Origin: Cloacimonetes bacterium UBA5835 | Lineage (GTDB): Bacteria > Cloacimonadota > Cloacimonadia > Cloacimonadales > Cloacimonadaceae | Assembly (NCBI GenBank): GCA_002432865.1 | Contig: DJGX01000045.1 | Span: 4,552-68,551, forward strand | Reading direction: 5' to 3' | DNA length: 64,000 nucleotides | Part shown: positions 40,315 through 48,992 of the stretch, piece by piece | How the letters are laid out: the number at the start of each line of letters is the position of its first letter | Position numbering within the stretch: the first letter of the stretch is position 1 | The notes under the pieces: generated by a model | What the model was told of the DNA's origin: nothing | The model's database searches: none | What the model saw: the letters and a program-made list of their open reading frames with translations, nothing else | Program-made: the position numbers and the translations under genes

Positions 40315-40639
40315 CTGCTTTTTTGCTTATTTCTTAACTAATCTAAATACGAGGATTATGAAACACTATACTTATAAATCATTATCACACTATATTCACT
40401 GGGAGCAAAAAAATTTTAACCCTTATCTCTGTCAATCCTTTTCGCTCTTTTTTCAAAACTGATAAAATAATTAGCTGATAATTATGGAGCTTATAACATA
40501 GCAGATATTCAAGAATCCGTGTAGTCTTTTTGTTTTTTAAAAGCCCTATAGCGCTTATCTCTCAAATTTCCCATTTGTTGATAGTGATATAAAAAAGACA
40601 GAGTTCAGTAGCTCATAGGGATTTTTCAGTTAAGATAGT
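40315..40639. other. Intergenic region, nothing recognised
   Basis: AT-rich sequence between the superoperon promoter and the 3' end of the YiiX-like gene. No ORF, tRNA or convincing hairpin. Confidence 0.4.
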
Positions 40640-41272
40640 TTAATAATTCTTATAAATTGGGGTAAAGAGTTTTGTATCAAAAAAGGTAGAAAAATCAATT
40701 ACCTCAACGCCAGCAATTTTTCGTAGTTTAAAGAAATCTGGCTCACTTTGTTCCAAATATACCTTTCGTAACAGTTCCGAGCAATATAATTCAGAAGAGT
40801 CATTTAGGTTAAAATCGTTATCAAAAGGAGTTTTCTGTTTCAGAAGGACGAGGCATCTCTTTTTCATAGCAGCTGAATTCAGTTCTTTATGATAGCGGAT
40901 GATACAGATACGATTTTGTTTTGCTTCGTTGATAAATTCTTCTAGAGTATTCATCTGGATACCATCTATTCCTGAGATGGATTTGGAAATTGTATGAATT
41001 ACTTGATATTGATCCTGAATCTTGAAAATAAATCCGCAATGAGACATACCTTCGGCTGCAGGAAAATTTCTGGATATAAGTTCGGATAATATACTGTTTC
41101 CTTTTCTGAGGATTACATCTCCATCCTTCAATTCCAGAGAGGAAAGCTGGGAAAATTCAAAAGTGCTTTCCACAAATAAATTGGCAGTTCGAATCGAACT
41201 TATTGCCGAACTGCCAGTTAATAAAATTAGGGAAAAGGTTAGACCCCGTGAAAAAAGGTCTATTAAAGACAT
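40640..41272 (-). CDS. YiiX/YebB-like permuted papain-fold hydrolase
   Basis: 210 aa. A hydrophobic N-terminus (residues 10-27) suggests export or membrane anchoring. The remainder matches the permuted NlpC/P60 (papain-like) family around YiiX: GDVILRKG (51-58), the catalytic-type His78 in GMSHCGFIF, and the catalytic-type Cys164 in ELYCSELL. Family members are thought to cleave amide or ester bonds in lipids or peptides; the substrate here is unknown. Its ATG overlaps the stop of the upstream lipoprotein gene by one base (TAATG), so the two are translated together. Confidence 0.75.
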   Translation of the reverse strand: MSLIDLFSRGLTFSLILLTGSSAISSIRTANLFVESTFEFSQLSSLELKDGDVILRKGNSILSELISRNFPAAEGMSHCGFIFKIQDQYQVIHTISKSISGIDGIQMNTLEEFINEAKQNRICIIRYHKELNSAAMKKRCLVLLKQKTPFDNDFNLNDSSELYCSELLRKVYLEQSEPDFFKLRKIAGVEVIDFSTFFDTKLFTPIYKNY

Positions 41273-41613
41273 TACTTACCTTTAATATCTACCAACCATT
41301 TACCGTCTTTCTTTACCATATTCATATCAAATTCGTCTTTATTTCCTTCTTCGGTAGTATAGGAAATATTCACTATAGCACTGTCTCCAGAAATTTTAGT
41401 TTCGCCAACGGTGGCATCTTTAACTTTGAACATAGTAAACATTCCCAGCATATCTTTGCTCTCTGGAGTGGAAAGTTTTTCCATAGAATTCATATCTTGA
41501 TTCTCCCAAGCATCGATGAACTTTTGAGCAACACTTTCGGGACCCTTTGCACAGCCCACAAGAACGAAAATTAGGGCAAGAGCGCTAATGGCAATTAATA
41601 ATTTTTTCATCAT
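41272..41613 (-). CDS. DUF4878-like lipoprotein
   Basis: 113 aa. Signal peptide and lipobox LVGC (Cys21) predict an acylated lipoprotein. The small cystatin/NTF2-like body (SVAQKFIDAWENQDMNSMEKL ... KDGKWLVDIKG, broken here) resembles DUF4878 proteins, whose role is unknown. AAAGGAG precedes two adjacent ATG codons; the second (41610) has slightly better spacing. It forms a two-gene operon with the papain-fold gene and has its own promoter-like site upstream. Confidence 0.75.
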   Translation of the reverse strand: MMKKLLIAISALALIFVLVGCAKGPESVAQKFIDAWENQDMNSMEKLSTPESKDMLGMFTMFKVKDATVGETKISGDSAIVNISYTTEEGNKDEFDMNMVKKDGKWLVDIKGK

Positions 41614-41641
41614 AACTCCTTTACATTGTTATTGTTAATTT

Positions 41642-41671
41642 CCTATATTCCTAAATAGAAAAAATTGTCAA
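41642..41671 (-). promoter_or_regulatory. Promoter of lipoprotein / YiiX-like operon
   Basis: Minus-strand TTGACA (41666-41671), an 18-base spacer and TATAGG (41642-41647), about 28 bases before the ATG. Confidence 0.45.
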
Positions 41672-41679
41672 GCGTTTTC

Positions 41680-42150
41680 AAAGAAAGTAACTGCAATATT
41701 GAACACTAAAACAAGCTTGGCACAATAGCAATAGTAAAACAAAATGCAATAATGAAAACTGATATAAACCGTTGATAGCTTCAATGATGCCAATAAACAA
41801 AACGAGAAGTAATAGATAAATTAGAAAGTATAGCCAGTAAAAAGCAAATGTAAATTCCATATTTAAAGTAAAGATAAAACATCCCTACCTAAAAAAAAGG
41901 AATAACCTGGAGGCACTTTTTTATCCAAATCTCAAAGGAAAAACTCCATTCTTACTCAATTAGTTGCAGTGCAACTGTAGTGGTGCTCCTTAGAAATTTG
42001 CCGAGAGGCACTACCGTATCTACACCATAACTCATTAAGCAACATTCAATCCTGTTTCTAAAATTTGTAAAGTGTGATAAGTTATTATAACATAATACAA
42101 TTGAGTATTTAATAAGCTAAATCACCAAGTTATATAGTGCATTAATGATA
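41680..42150. other. Intergenic region, nothing certain
   Basis: About 470 AT-rich bases between divergent transcription units. One hydrophobic 60-codon minus-strand ORF (41678-41860) was judged spurious. No RNA gene seen. Confidence 0.4.
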
Positions 42151-42156
42151 AAATAA

Positions 42157-42184
42157 TTGGCTTTTTCTCAAAACTGTATATAAT
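42157..42184 (+). promoter_or_regulatory. Promoter of beta-solenoid lipoprotein gene
   Basis: TTGGCT (42157-42162), a 16-base spacer and a perfect TATAAT (42179-42184), about 40 bases before the ATG. Confidence 0.5.
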
Positions 42185-42224
42185 ATTAAGTATGAATATA
42201 ATATACAGTTTTAGGAGCGAAAGG

Positions 42225-42932
42225 ATGACCCAGTATTTATGTAAAACCTTTTTAGTGATATCGTTAACTATAATGCTATTTGTTTCAGCGTGTATCTGTG
42301 TAAGAAAAGATAACATTGAACAAGGTGTGAAGGTTAATGGAGTTACTTTGAACTATGAAAATGAAGTAACTCTTTCCGAAGGATATGATTCTAATTTTCT
42401 AACAATAGATGGAGAAACTCTTTCTTTGAATATTAAGGGAAGCTCTGAACCGAAAATTAACTTACAGCTAAAATATTGGGAATATAAACCTGGTGATGCA
42501 AAATTTAGCTTGAAGAAAGAAAAATTAAGCTACGAAACTAAATCTGGAAAGCCTGTATCTTTGTTCAGTATAACTGGAAGTATTCCTAAAAACCTGAATC
42601 TCAATATTTCTACGGGAACAGGAAAAGTAAATTTGTCAGATATGATAGGAGAGCAAACTATTACAATTCAAGCTGGAACCGGAAGTATAATAGTTTCCGA
42701 AAGCAAGCTTAAAAAGCTCTCTGCAGAAACAGGAACAGGATCAATCATAATCGATAAATGCAATATTGATACTACTTTGCTGGAATCTGGAACAGGTTCT
42801 GTTCACTTGAACAAAAGCAACATAGATATGGCTTCAGTGAATACGGGGACTGGAAACATTATCCTGGAAAATAGTAATATCAATAAGCAATATTTTGAAA
42901 CAGGCACAGGTAAGGTGATTATAAACAAATGA
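42225..42932 (+). CDS. Lipoprotein with 19-residue beta-solenoid repeats (DUF4097-like)
   Basis: 235 aa from ATG 42225, seven bases after AGGAG; an in-frame ATG at 42192 has no ribosome site. Signal peptide with lipobox VSAC (Cys23) predicts an outer- or inner-membrane lipoprotein. The C-terminal half is a regular repeat: GTG(K/S/N)(I/V) recurs six times, first after 20 residues and then at exactly 19-residue steps. This is typical of the putative adhesin family DUF4097 (beta-helix). Function unknown. It is a single-gene unit with its own promoter-like site. Confidence 0.75.
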   Translation: MTQYLCKTFLVISLTIMLFVSACICVRKDNIEQGVKVNGVTLNYENEVTLSEGYDSNFLTIDGETLSLNIKGSSEPKINLQLKYWEYKPGDAKFSLKKEKLSYETKSGKPVSLFSITGSIPKNLNLNISTGTGKVNLSDMIGEQTITIQAGTGSIIVSESKLKKLSAETGTGSIIIDKCNIDTTLLESGTGSVHLNKSNIDMASVNTGTGNIILENSNINKQYFETGTGKVIINK

Positions 42933-43147
42933 ACAAAATATGAAATGATGATAGGGAGATTTGGTATATAGGGAAGCGATAAGTTATATTAGTTGAGATT
43001 CATTCTTCAAATCCCTATAGCCTATATAATCCTGTTCTTCTCACAGCTAATTTTTTATCGCCACTAAGCTCTCTGGTGAAGGAATTCTTTTAATTCCAGG
43101 CTTATTTAATTTGTGTAATCCTTGTGATCCTGTCCTCTTTTTGGTAA
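42933..43147. repeat. Decayed dispersed repeat between genes
   Basis: The stretch 43085-43137 (tgtgtaatccttgtgatcctgtcctc region) is the reverse complement of the aggatt-rich family found at 24361-24930. It also holds a weak hairpin (GGAATT/AATTCC, 43080-43097). No gene. Confidence 0.45.
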
Positions 43148-44482
43148 TTACTGTAATTTTCCGCCCATCATTCTTTCCAAATGTTTCATTCCCTTCGGTG
43201 TGCTCACTTTTTTCATCATTTTTTTCATTTCATCAAATTGTTTTAAGAGTCGATTAACTTCTGTAACGCTTCGTCCGCAACCTTTTGCTATTCTCAATCT
43301 TCTGCTACCATTAATAATTTCTGGATGTTCGCGTTCTTTTTCTGTCATCGATTGGATAATTGCCTCAATATGTTTCAGTGCTTTCTCATCGATATTCAGA
43401 TCAGCGGGGAGTTTATGTCCCAAACCTGGGATCATTCTGATAATGGATTCCAGCGAACCCATTTTTTTAATGCTCTGCAATTGTTTCAGGAAGTCGTTTA
43501 AGGTAAATTGGTTTTTCAGCATTTTGCGGGCAAGTTTTTCTTCCTCTTCCATATCTATAGATTCTTCCGCTTTTTCGATGAGGGTTAAAACATCACCCAT
43601 TCCTAAAATACGGCTTGCCATACGGTCGGGGTAAAAAATTTCCAGATCGCTTATTTTTTCTCCGATACCAACAAAAGCAACAGGTTTACCTGTAACAGCT
43701 TTAATTGATAAAGCTGCTCCTCCGCGTGCGTCGCCATCCATTTTTGTTAAAATCACAGCATCAAAAGCTAGTTTATCATAAAATTCTTTGGCAATATTAA
43801 CAGCATCCTGTCCTGTAGTTGCATCTGCAACAAAAAAGATATAATCTGGTTTTATATGAGCTTTCAAACGCGCAACTTCTTCCATCATCGGTTCATCGAT
43901 ATGTAAACGTCCTGCCGTATCAAAAATAAGAAGATTTACCATTTCTTTATCAGCTATAGATAAAGCGGAATCTGCAATGCTCAGGACATTTGTTGTATCT
44001 TCAGAAATTACAGGAACATTTATTTGCTTACCCAAAATTTTAAGCTGATCAATAGCTGCAGGACGATAAACATCACAAGCAACCATCATTAGTTTAGTAT
44101 CTTTTTTACGATAAAAAGAGGCCAATTTGGCACAAGCAGTAGTTTTTCCAGAACCCTGTAAACCTACCATCATCACTTTTGTTAGGCGGTTGTTATAAAC
44201 ATTAAACTGAAAACCTTCAGTATCCATAAGATTAACAAGCTGTTCATAAACAATTTTCACAACCTGTTGACCCGGAGTAAGCGATTTCATAACTTCTGCA
44301 CCTAAGGCACGTTTTTCCACTTCACTAATGAAGTTTTTTACAATTCGGAAGTTTACATCTGCTTCCAGAAGTGCCATACGGACTTCTCGTAGTCCGGCTT
44401 TAATGTTATCTTCGGTTAAATATCCTTTTCCGCGTAAGTTACGAAATATTTTATCAAGGCGTTCAGTTAAGCTATCAAACAT
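43148..44482 (-). CDS. ffh: Signal recognition particle protein Ffh
   Basis: 444 aa. N domain (1-85), GTPase G domain with P-loop GLQGSGKTT (107-115), DTAGRLHID and TKMDGDARGGAALS, then the methionine-rich M domain (from about 325; SGKTT-type G motifs all intact) ending KGMKHLERMMGGKLQ. Ffh binds 4.5S RNA and signal sequences emerging from the ribosome and delivers them to the Sec channel. AAAGGA precedes the ATG. It lies 17 bases after rpe. Confidence 0.97.
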   Translation of the reverse strand: MFDSLTERLDKIFRNLRGKGYLTEDNIKAGLREVRMALLEADVNFRIVKNFISEVEKRALGAEVMKSLTPGQQVVKIVYEQLVNLMDTEGFQFNVYNNRLTKVMMVGLQGSGKTTACAKLASFYRKKDTKLMMVACDVYRPAAIDQLKILGKQINVPVISEDTTNVLSIADSALSIADKEMVNLLIFDTAGRLHIDEPMMEEVARLKAHIKPDYIFFVADATTGQDAVNIAKEFYDKLAFDAVILTKMDGDARGGAALSIKAVTGKPVAFVGIGEKISDLEIFYPDRMASRILGMGDVLTLIEKAEESIDMEEEEKLARKMLKNQFTLNDFLKQLQSIKKMGSLESIIRMIPGLGHKLPADLNIDEKALKHIEAIIQSMTEKEREHPEIINGSRRLRIAKGCGRSVTEVNRLLKQFDEMKKMMKKVSTPKGMKHLERMMGGKLQ

Positions 44483-44499
44483 TATAAATCCTTTGTCTT

Positions 44500-45153
44500 T
44501 TATGCATTTTTCAGAGCAGCTATTGCCTGTTCATAGTTATCGCTGCTAAAAATATAGGAAGCTGAAACTAAAATATCTGTTCCTGCTTCTTTTATGGCTT
44601 TGGCATTAGCGGCAGTAATTCCGCCATCAACTTCAATCAAATATCGGTAGTTGTTCTTTTTCCGTAAATTAAATAAATCCCATATTTTATAAATTGCTGA
44701 TGGAATAAATTCCTGTGCTGAATAACCGGGATTTACACTCATCACCAATATATAATCCAGATCAGGTAAAAGGGCTTCTAAGGTTCCTAATGGAGTTCCT
44801 GGATTTAAAGCTAACCCAGCTTTGATACCCCTATCTTTCAGTTTCTGAATAAACCGATGACTATGATAACAGGTTTCCTGATGAAAGCTGACCCATTGCA
44901 CATTCATATCCAGTAAGATAGGAATATGAAAATCCGGATTAGTAACCATTAGATGGATATCCAAGGGAAGCGAGGTCATCCTACGGATTGCTTTAATAAC
45001 AGGAAATCCAAAACTGAGATTGGGAACATAATGTCCATCCATTATATCCAAATGCAGGATATCTGCTCCTGCAGTTTCCAAGGCAGCAATTTCGGAAGCA
45101 AGGCGTCCAAAATCTGCTGATAATATAGAAGGTGCTATTTGCGTCTTTTGCAT
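44500..45153 (-). CDS. rpe: Ribulose-phosphate 3-epimerase
   Basis: 217 aa TIM barrel, start MQKTQIAPSILSADFGRL. Interconverts ribulose 5-phosphate and xylulose 5-phosphate. Metal-site motifs HLDIMDGHYVPN (His34, Asp36), LDIHLMV, VMSVNPGYSAQEF and EVDGGI are all present. It overlaps the end of the dciA-like gene by 19 bases. With the transketolase at 61414 it supplies the non-oxidative pentose phosphate pathway that feeds PRPP synthesis by prs. Confidence 0.96.
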   Translation of the reverse strand: MQKTQIAPSILSADFGRLASEIAALETAGADILHLDIMDGHYVPNLSFGFPVIKAIRRMTSLPLDIHLMVTNPDFHIPILLDMNVQWVSFHQETCYHSHRFIQKLKDRGIKAGLALNPGTPLGTLEALLPDLDYILVMSVNPGYSAQEFIPSAIYKIWDLFNLRKKNNYRYLIEVDGGITAANAKAIKEAGTDILVSASYIFSSDNYEQAIAALKNA

Positions 45154-45449
45154 TTACCTTTCGGACTGCTAATAAGAAAGACAATATCAGCAATCTCTTC
45201 CTCATAGATATTTTTATATTTAGATATGATGTCATCCTTAATCAGAATCAGTTCTTGCATCCAGGTATTATTGTGTACGGTTACAAAAAGAACCTTATTT
45301 TCAATCTTTATAGGATACGATTTTGAGGCTAAAAGTTCGCCCACAACTTTCTTCCAGGAAAGGTAAATGTGGATGAAATTTTTATACTTATCGCCACCTA
45401 ATTGATAAACAAGCTGTCCTGAAAGTTTTGAGATAGAACTGAAACTCAT
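45135..45449 (-). CDS. DciA-like (DUF721) protein
   Basis: 104 aa. A central region with WKKVVGELLASKSYPIKIENKVLFVTVHNNTWMQEL (split here as WKKVVGELLASKSYPIK and VLFVTVHNNTWMQELILIK) matches the KH-like DUF721/DciA family. DciA loads the replicative helicase in bacteria that lack DnaC; that role is inferred from family only. A basic tail (SPKGKCKRRK) could contact DNA. No strong ribosome site was seen. It follows a terminator-like hairpin and overlaps rpe. Confidence 0.7.
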   Translation of the reverse strand: MSFSSISKLSGQLVYQLGGDKYKNFIHIYLSWKKVVGELLASKSYPIKIENKVLFVTVHNNTWMQELILIKDDIISKYKNIYEEEIADIVFLISSPKGKCKRRK

Positions 45450-45461
45450 AGCAAAATAAAG

Positions 45462-45495
45462 CTCTTCACCGGTTGCCAGGCATTCCGGTGAAGAG
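45462..45495 (-). terminator. Terminator at the end of the prs-rplI operon
   Basis: A perfect 11-bp stem CTCTTCACCGG (45462-45472) with CCGGTGAAGAG (45485-45495), 12-base loop, then a T-rich tract on the minus strand. Confidence 0.75.
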
Positions 45496-45517
45496 TAAAA
45501 TGAATGTTTGAGCTCGT

Positions 45518-46093
45518 TTATTCCCGATTGGTGATTAATCCAAAACCACTATAGGCTAATATTAGAACGATCAGAGCAACATAATATACAGAGCCAATGC
45601 CAATAGTTGTTTTTTCAATTCTACTCATCAATAAACCTGGAATCATAGCCGCTATCACATAGAGGATATAACCGATAACTCTGTTACTTACTTGTTTGCC
45701 ACGCATATTAATAAAATATACAGCAGCCAGAGTTAAAGCTATAAAAACTATAGAAACGGCTCCGACGATTGCAATAGCTGTGCCTATGGGTGAGGATTCA
45801 GGTAAATTTACTAAGTTTGTCTTGAAAATAATTACCATTGGAGTAATTAAAGAGAGCAGCACCAGTATTATTCCAAAGACCTTTTTAAAAACAGGGGATG
45901 ATTCTTTAACTTTCTCAAAATGGCGTTGTCTTTTATTGGTGAGGTAAAACATAATTGCCACCACCACAAGAAAAAATACACCATAAGCAAGGATCATTAT
46001 GGGTCGGCCACTGATCATTCCTAGTAAGGATAGAACTGCGACAAATACGATCAAACTTAATATTTGTTTGATCTTATATCCTAGATCGGACAT
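45518..46093 (-). CDS. Six-pass membrane protein, function unknown
   Basis: 191 aa from ATG 46093, which lies five bases after GGAGG; an in-frame GTG at 46105 includes that ribosome site and is rejected. Roughly six hydrophobic helices are seen, with a short basic loop (TNKRQRHFEKVKE) after the second. No family recognised. It is the last gene of the prs-rplI operon, 18 bases after rplI and just before a terminator. Confidence 0.65.
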   Translation of the reverse strand: MSDLGYKIKQILSLIVFVAVLSLLGMISGRPIMILAYGVFFLVVVAIMFYLTNKRQRHFEKVKESSPVFKKVFGIILVLLSLITPMVIIFKTNLVNLPESSPIGTAIAIVGAVSIVFIALTLAAVYFINMRGKQVSNRVIGYILYVIAAMIPGLLMSRIEKTTIGIGSVYYVALIVLILAYSGFGLITNRE

Positions 46094-46111
46094 CAAAACC
46101 TCCACAATTTA

Positions 46112-46558
46112 TTATTGTTCCGGCTCAATTTTAATATTTAAAGAGCAAATTATATCCTTATGCAAACGCACCGGCAAATTAAACTCGCCCAATTCTTTAT
46201 AATGCTTTTCCATAGACAAAGCACTTTTATTAATCTGAATTCCCAGCTCCTGTAAACCATTGATAATATCTAGTTCAGAAACGGAACCAAACATACTACC
46301 TTGTTCATCAACCTTGCGCTTAAAAACCAAATTAGTAGTATCTATTTTTTCGGCAAGGTTTTTTAATTCAGCCATCAATTTCTGCTCTTCATCCGCTAAT
46401 TTACTTTGGATGTTAGCAAGATTTTTTAGATTGGCTGGAGTTGCGTATATAGCTAACTTTTTCGGCACTAAATAATTTCTGGCAAAGCCGCGTTTTACAT
46501 TTACAACTTCACCTTGTTTTCCAACTTTTTCTATCGTTTTCAGCATAATAACTTTCAT
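46112..46558 (-). CDS. rplI: Large ribosomal subunit protein L9
   Basis: 148 aa. N-terminal rRNA-binding domain with KVGKQGEVVNVKRGFARNYL, long connecting helix (KNLANIQSKLADEEQKLMAEL) and C-terminal domain. L9 stretches out from the L1 side of the large subunit. It overlaps the upstream membrane-protein gene by four bases (ATGA), so translation is coupled. Confidence 0.96.
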   Translation of the reverse strand: MKVIMLKTIEKVGKQGEVVNVKRGFARNYLVPKKLAIYATPANLKNLANIQSKLADEEQKLMAELKNLAEKIDTTNLVFKRKVDEQGSMFGSVSELDIINGLQELGIQINKSALSMEKHYKELGEFNLPVRLHKDIICSLNIKIEPEQ

Positions 46559-47391
46559 GCTGCATCTCCTTCAATAGTTAAATTTCTTTTACTAAACCAC
46601 ATATTTGCAAATCCTATAAGGACAAGCAAAATATTGGCATAGAGAACAATGATTATCATAAAAAGACCACTGATAAACCGGTTGGTAAATATTAAACTCA
46701 AACGCTGCCAAACTAAAGACGCTCCCTGAATGAAAGGAATCACACATAAAGTAATGAGCAAATTGTAAAACAAAACCTTTGTCTGATCAAAGAAATAAAG
46801 AGGTAACACGGCCATAATCAGTATGTTATAATAAACCGGAAACCTCAAATTGGTTATTTTGTTCGGTATCTGCAAATTTTTTTCAAAAAAGAGAAATCCA
46901 ATCAACCAAGCTATGGATTGTGAAACAACCCAAATCGCTGGAATTATTGCTTTCCAAATTGGCAGGGTTTGATCCGTTAAAGATTTATCCATCAAAGCCG
47001 GCAATCTATCTTTCACCATTTGCAAGCCCTGTTCGAAGAGCTGATTTTGATATGTTTGAAAAAGATAATACCTCAATATTCCCCAGGCAGCTATAACTAA
47101 ATAAGCAGCCAAAAACGCATTACTGAGAATATGATTATGCTTTAAAGTGAGCAAAAAGATCAAAACCGGCAATCCTACAGCAAAAATGGCATCCAAACCA
47201 AGCAAAAGAGAACTAGTTTGAGGATCGAATAATAATATCAATACCGGAACCGGAATAAACACTAAAAAGGCTTGTAACGGTTTAGTTAAATGCACTTCAG
47301 CCGTCTTGCCAATATACATCATATACACTATTAAAGCTACAAAAGGGCTTAATAGTGATATAGCTCCAAATATAAGAGGAAAGATTTGCAT
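46555..47391 (-). CDS. DUF2232 / YybS-like integral membrane protein
   Basis: 278 aa with about eight hydrophobic segments, beginning QIFPLIFGAISLLSPFVALI. The position between rpsR and rplI, plus the hydrophobic pattern, fits the DUF2232 (YybS) family, which often lies there; function unknown. The ATG directly follows the rpsR stop with no gap, and its end overlaps rplI. A central loop (about residues 110-150, YQNQLFEQGLQMVKDRL) is the only long soluble part. Confidence 0.6.
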   Translation of the reverse strand: MQIFPLIFGAISLLSPFVALIVYMMYIGKTAEVHLTKPLQAFLVFIPVPVLILLFDPQTSSLLLGLDAIFAVGLPVLIFLLTLKHNHILSNAFLAAYLVIAAWGILRYYLFQTYQNQLFEQGLQMVKDRLPALMDKSLTDQTLPIWKAIIPAIWVVSQSIAWLIGFLFFEKNLQIPNKITNLRFPVYYNILIMAVLPLYFFDQTKVLFYNLLITLCVIPFIQGASLVWQRLSLIFTNRFISGLFMIIIVLYANILLVLIGFANMWFSKRNLTIEGDAA

Positions 47392-47622
47392 CTACTCAAT
47401 TACATAAGGAATTAAAGCCATTTGTCTGGCACGCTTTATTTCTCTGGCAAGCTGACGTTGATGCTTTGCACAGGTTCCAGTTAAACGAGCCGGTTCAATT
47501 TTTCCCACTTCGGAAATATACTGTTTCAGCATATCTATATTTTTATAATCGATCTGAATATCTTTATTAGCGCAGAATTTACAGTATTTCTTCCGAGAGT
47601 ATTTTTTCTTTCTATCGTTCAT
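47392..47622 (-). CDS. rpsR: Small ribosomal subunit protein S18
   Basis: 76 aa. The core IDYKNIDMLKQYISEVGKI and RLTGTCAKHQRQLAREIKRAR is diagnostic. Cys14 and Cys17 (CKFC) with Cys51 and His54 could bind zinc, so this looks like the zinc-carrying S18 form. S18 pairs with S6 on the 30S platform; rpsF lies two genes upstream. Confidence 0.95.
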   Translation of the reverse strand: MNDRKKKYSRKKYCKFCANKDIQIDYKNIDMLKQYISEVGKIEPARLTGTCAKHQRQLAREIKRARQMALIPYVIE

Positions 47623-47636
47623 TTTTTTCCTCTCTC

Positions 47637-48089
47637 TTAAAAGGGAACATCGTCAGTTGTAGTATTAGTAGCATTATGAGGGGCTGTTTCTTCTGCAGGT
47701 AAAGGAACATCTTCAGAAACTGCTGAGGCCTCTCCTTCACGAGGTTTCCATTCAAGATTATGAATAACTTCTACTATAACTTCGGTTGTTTTACGGTTTT
47801 GATTATTTTGATCTGTCCAATTGCGGGTTTCGATTCTGCCTTCAACAATCACAGGGCTGCCCTTATGAACTTGATTGGCAATAAATTCAGCCCATTTATT
47901 CCAAGCTACGCATTCGATCCAACTGGTAACTGTTTGCCATTGTTCGCTATCATCTTTATAACGACGATCACAAGCGACAACAAAACGTACTACGGGAGTT
48001 CCTTTTGGCGTATATTTCAGTTCGATATCGTTACCGATTCTTCCACTGAAAATACATTTGTTTAAACGCGGAAGTTTTAAATCTGCCAT
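47637..48089 (-). CDS. ssb: Single-stranded DNA-binding protein
   Basis: 150 aa. OB-fold domain (about 8-110) with KCIFSGRIGNDIELKYTPKG, then a disordered Glu/Thr/Pro-rich linker and the acidic tip TTDDVPF that recruits replication and repair partners. It lies between rpsF and rpsR, the standard arrangement. Confidence 0.95.
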   Translation of the reverse strand: MADLKLPRLNKCIFSGRIGNDIELKYTPKGTPVVRFVVACDRRYKDDSEQWQTVTSWIECVAWNKWAEFIANQVHKGSPVIVEGRIETRNWTDQNNQNRKTTEVIVEVIHNLEWKPREGEASAVSEDVPLPAEETAPHNATNTTTDDVPF

Positions 48090-48099
48090 TATATTCTCC

Positions 48100-48387
48100 T
48101 CAATTTTTCACCACAAATTGGTGACGAATGATGTTTTCATTGATTTTGAACGAAGCGCTTAGTTTTTTAACTAATAAGCTGTCCAGCTTAAAATAATCCA
48201 CATAGTAATAACCCTCGTTAAATTTGTTTATCGGATAAGCTAGCATACGCTTTCCCCAAGGGTCAATTTTGGTGATCTCTCCTCCATTTTCTGTAACTAA
48301 AGCCACTAAACTATCATTCATAGCATTGGCTTCATCTGCACTTTGATTAGGATTTAAGATCAGCATTAGTTCGTAATCCTTTATCAT
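48100..48387 (-). CDS. rpsF: Small ribosomal subunit protein S6
   Basis: 95 aa. MIKDYELMLILNPNQ and DPWGKRMLAYPINKFNEGYY are typical S6. It binds S18 on the 30S platform. The ATG shares one base with the pth stop (TAATG). Only short C-terminal tail present. Confidence 0.95.
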   Translation of the reverse strand: MIKDYELMLILNPNQSADEANAMNDSLVALVTENGGEITKIDPWGKRMLAYPINKFNEGYYYVDYFKLDSLLVKKLSASFKINENIIRHQFVVKN

Positions 48388-48983
48388 TAACTTTCCTCCT
48401 TTGGACTAATGATTCCAGAACTGTCTGCTCCGGAATAGGATTTTTTCCAGATACTATATTCATTCAACACTGCGTTGAAATCATATTTAATATACATATC
48501 AATAAATTTGCCAACAACATCAAGTGTTGGATTCAGCAAATCCCATTCTTCAGGTAAAATATCACTTAACACATAATCTCGCGGTTCAACTTCTTTGTTT
48601 CTGCCAATTCCAATCCGAATTCTCTTTAATTCTTCTGGGGGGATAACTGTCAGCAGAGATTTGATGCCATTATGGCCTCCATCTCCTCCCCCTTGACGAA
48701 TGCGGATTTGAGCTGTTGGTAATTCTATATCATCATAAATAACCATAGAATCTGTTATTTTCCAACATGCCATTGCCTTTTGAACTGCTTCCCCGGAACT
48801 ATTCATATAGGTTCTTGGCTTAATCAAAACAGCTCTATGCATAAAAATATAATCGAAGATCTCGCCTTTGGCAAATTTTCTTCCCTTATCGGCTGCCCAA
48901 CGGTCTAAACAGATGAAACCCAAATTGTGACGGTTATGCTCAAATTCTCTTGTAGGATTTCCCAATCCAATGATCAGTTTCAT
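48387..48983 (-). CDS. pth: Peptidyl-tRNA hydrolase
   Basis: 198 aa. Releases tRNA from peptidyl-tRNA dropped by the ribosome. Start MKLIIGLGNPTREFEHNRHN gives Asn9 and the catalytic His19; the remaining conserved segments KPRTYMNSSGEAV, VIYDDIELP and GGDGGHNGIKS are intact. It lies 9 bases downstream of rplY, a common pair. Confidence 0.96.
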   Translation of the reverse strand: MKLIIGLGNPTREFEHNRHNLGFICLDRWAADKGRKFAKGEIFDYIFMHRAVLIKPRTYMNSSGEAVQKAMACWKITDSMVIYDDIELPTAQIRIRQGGGDGGHNGIKSLLTVIPPEELKRIRIGIGRNKEVEPRDYVLSDILPEEWDLLNPTLDVVGKFIDMYIKYDFNAVLNEYSIWKKSYSGADSSGIISPKEES

Positions 48984-48992
48984 TACTATAGA

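Noticed and set aside
41678..41860. 60-codon hydrophobic ORF on the minus strand
   Set aside because: No ribosome-binding site, very low-complexity Leu/Phe/Ile composition in AT-rich intergenic DNA, no recognisable family.
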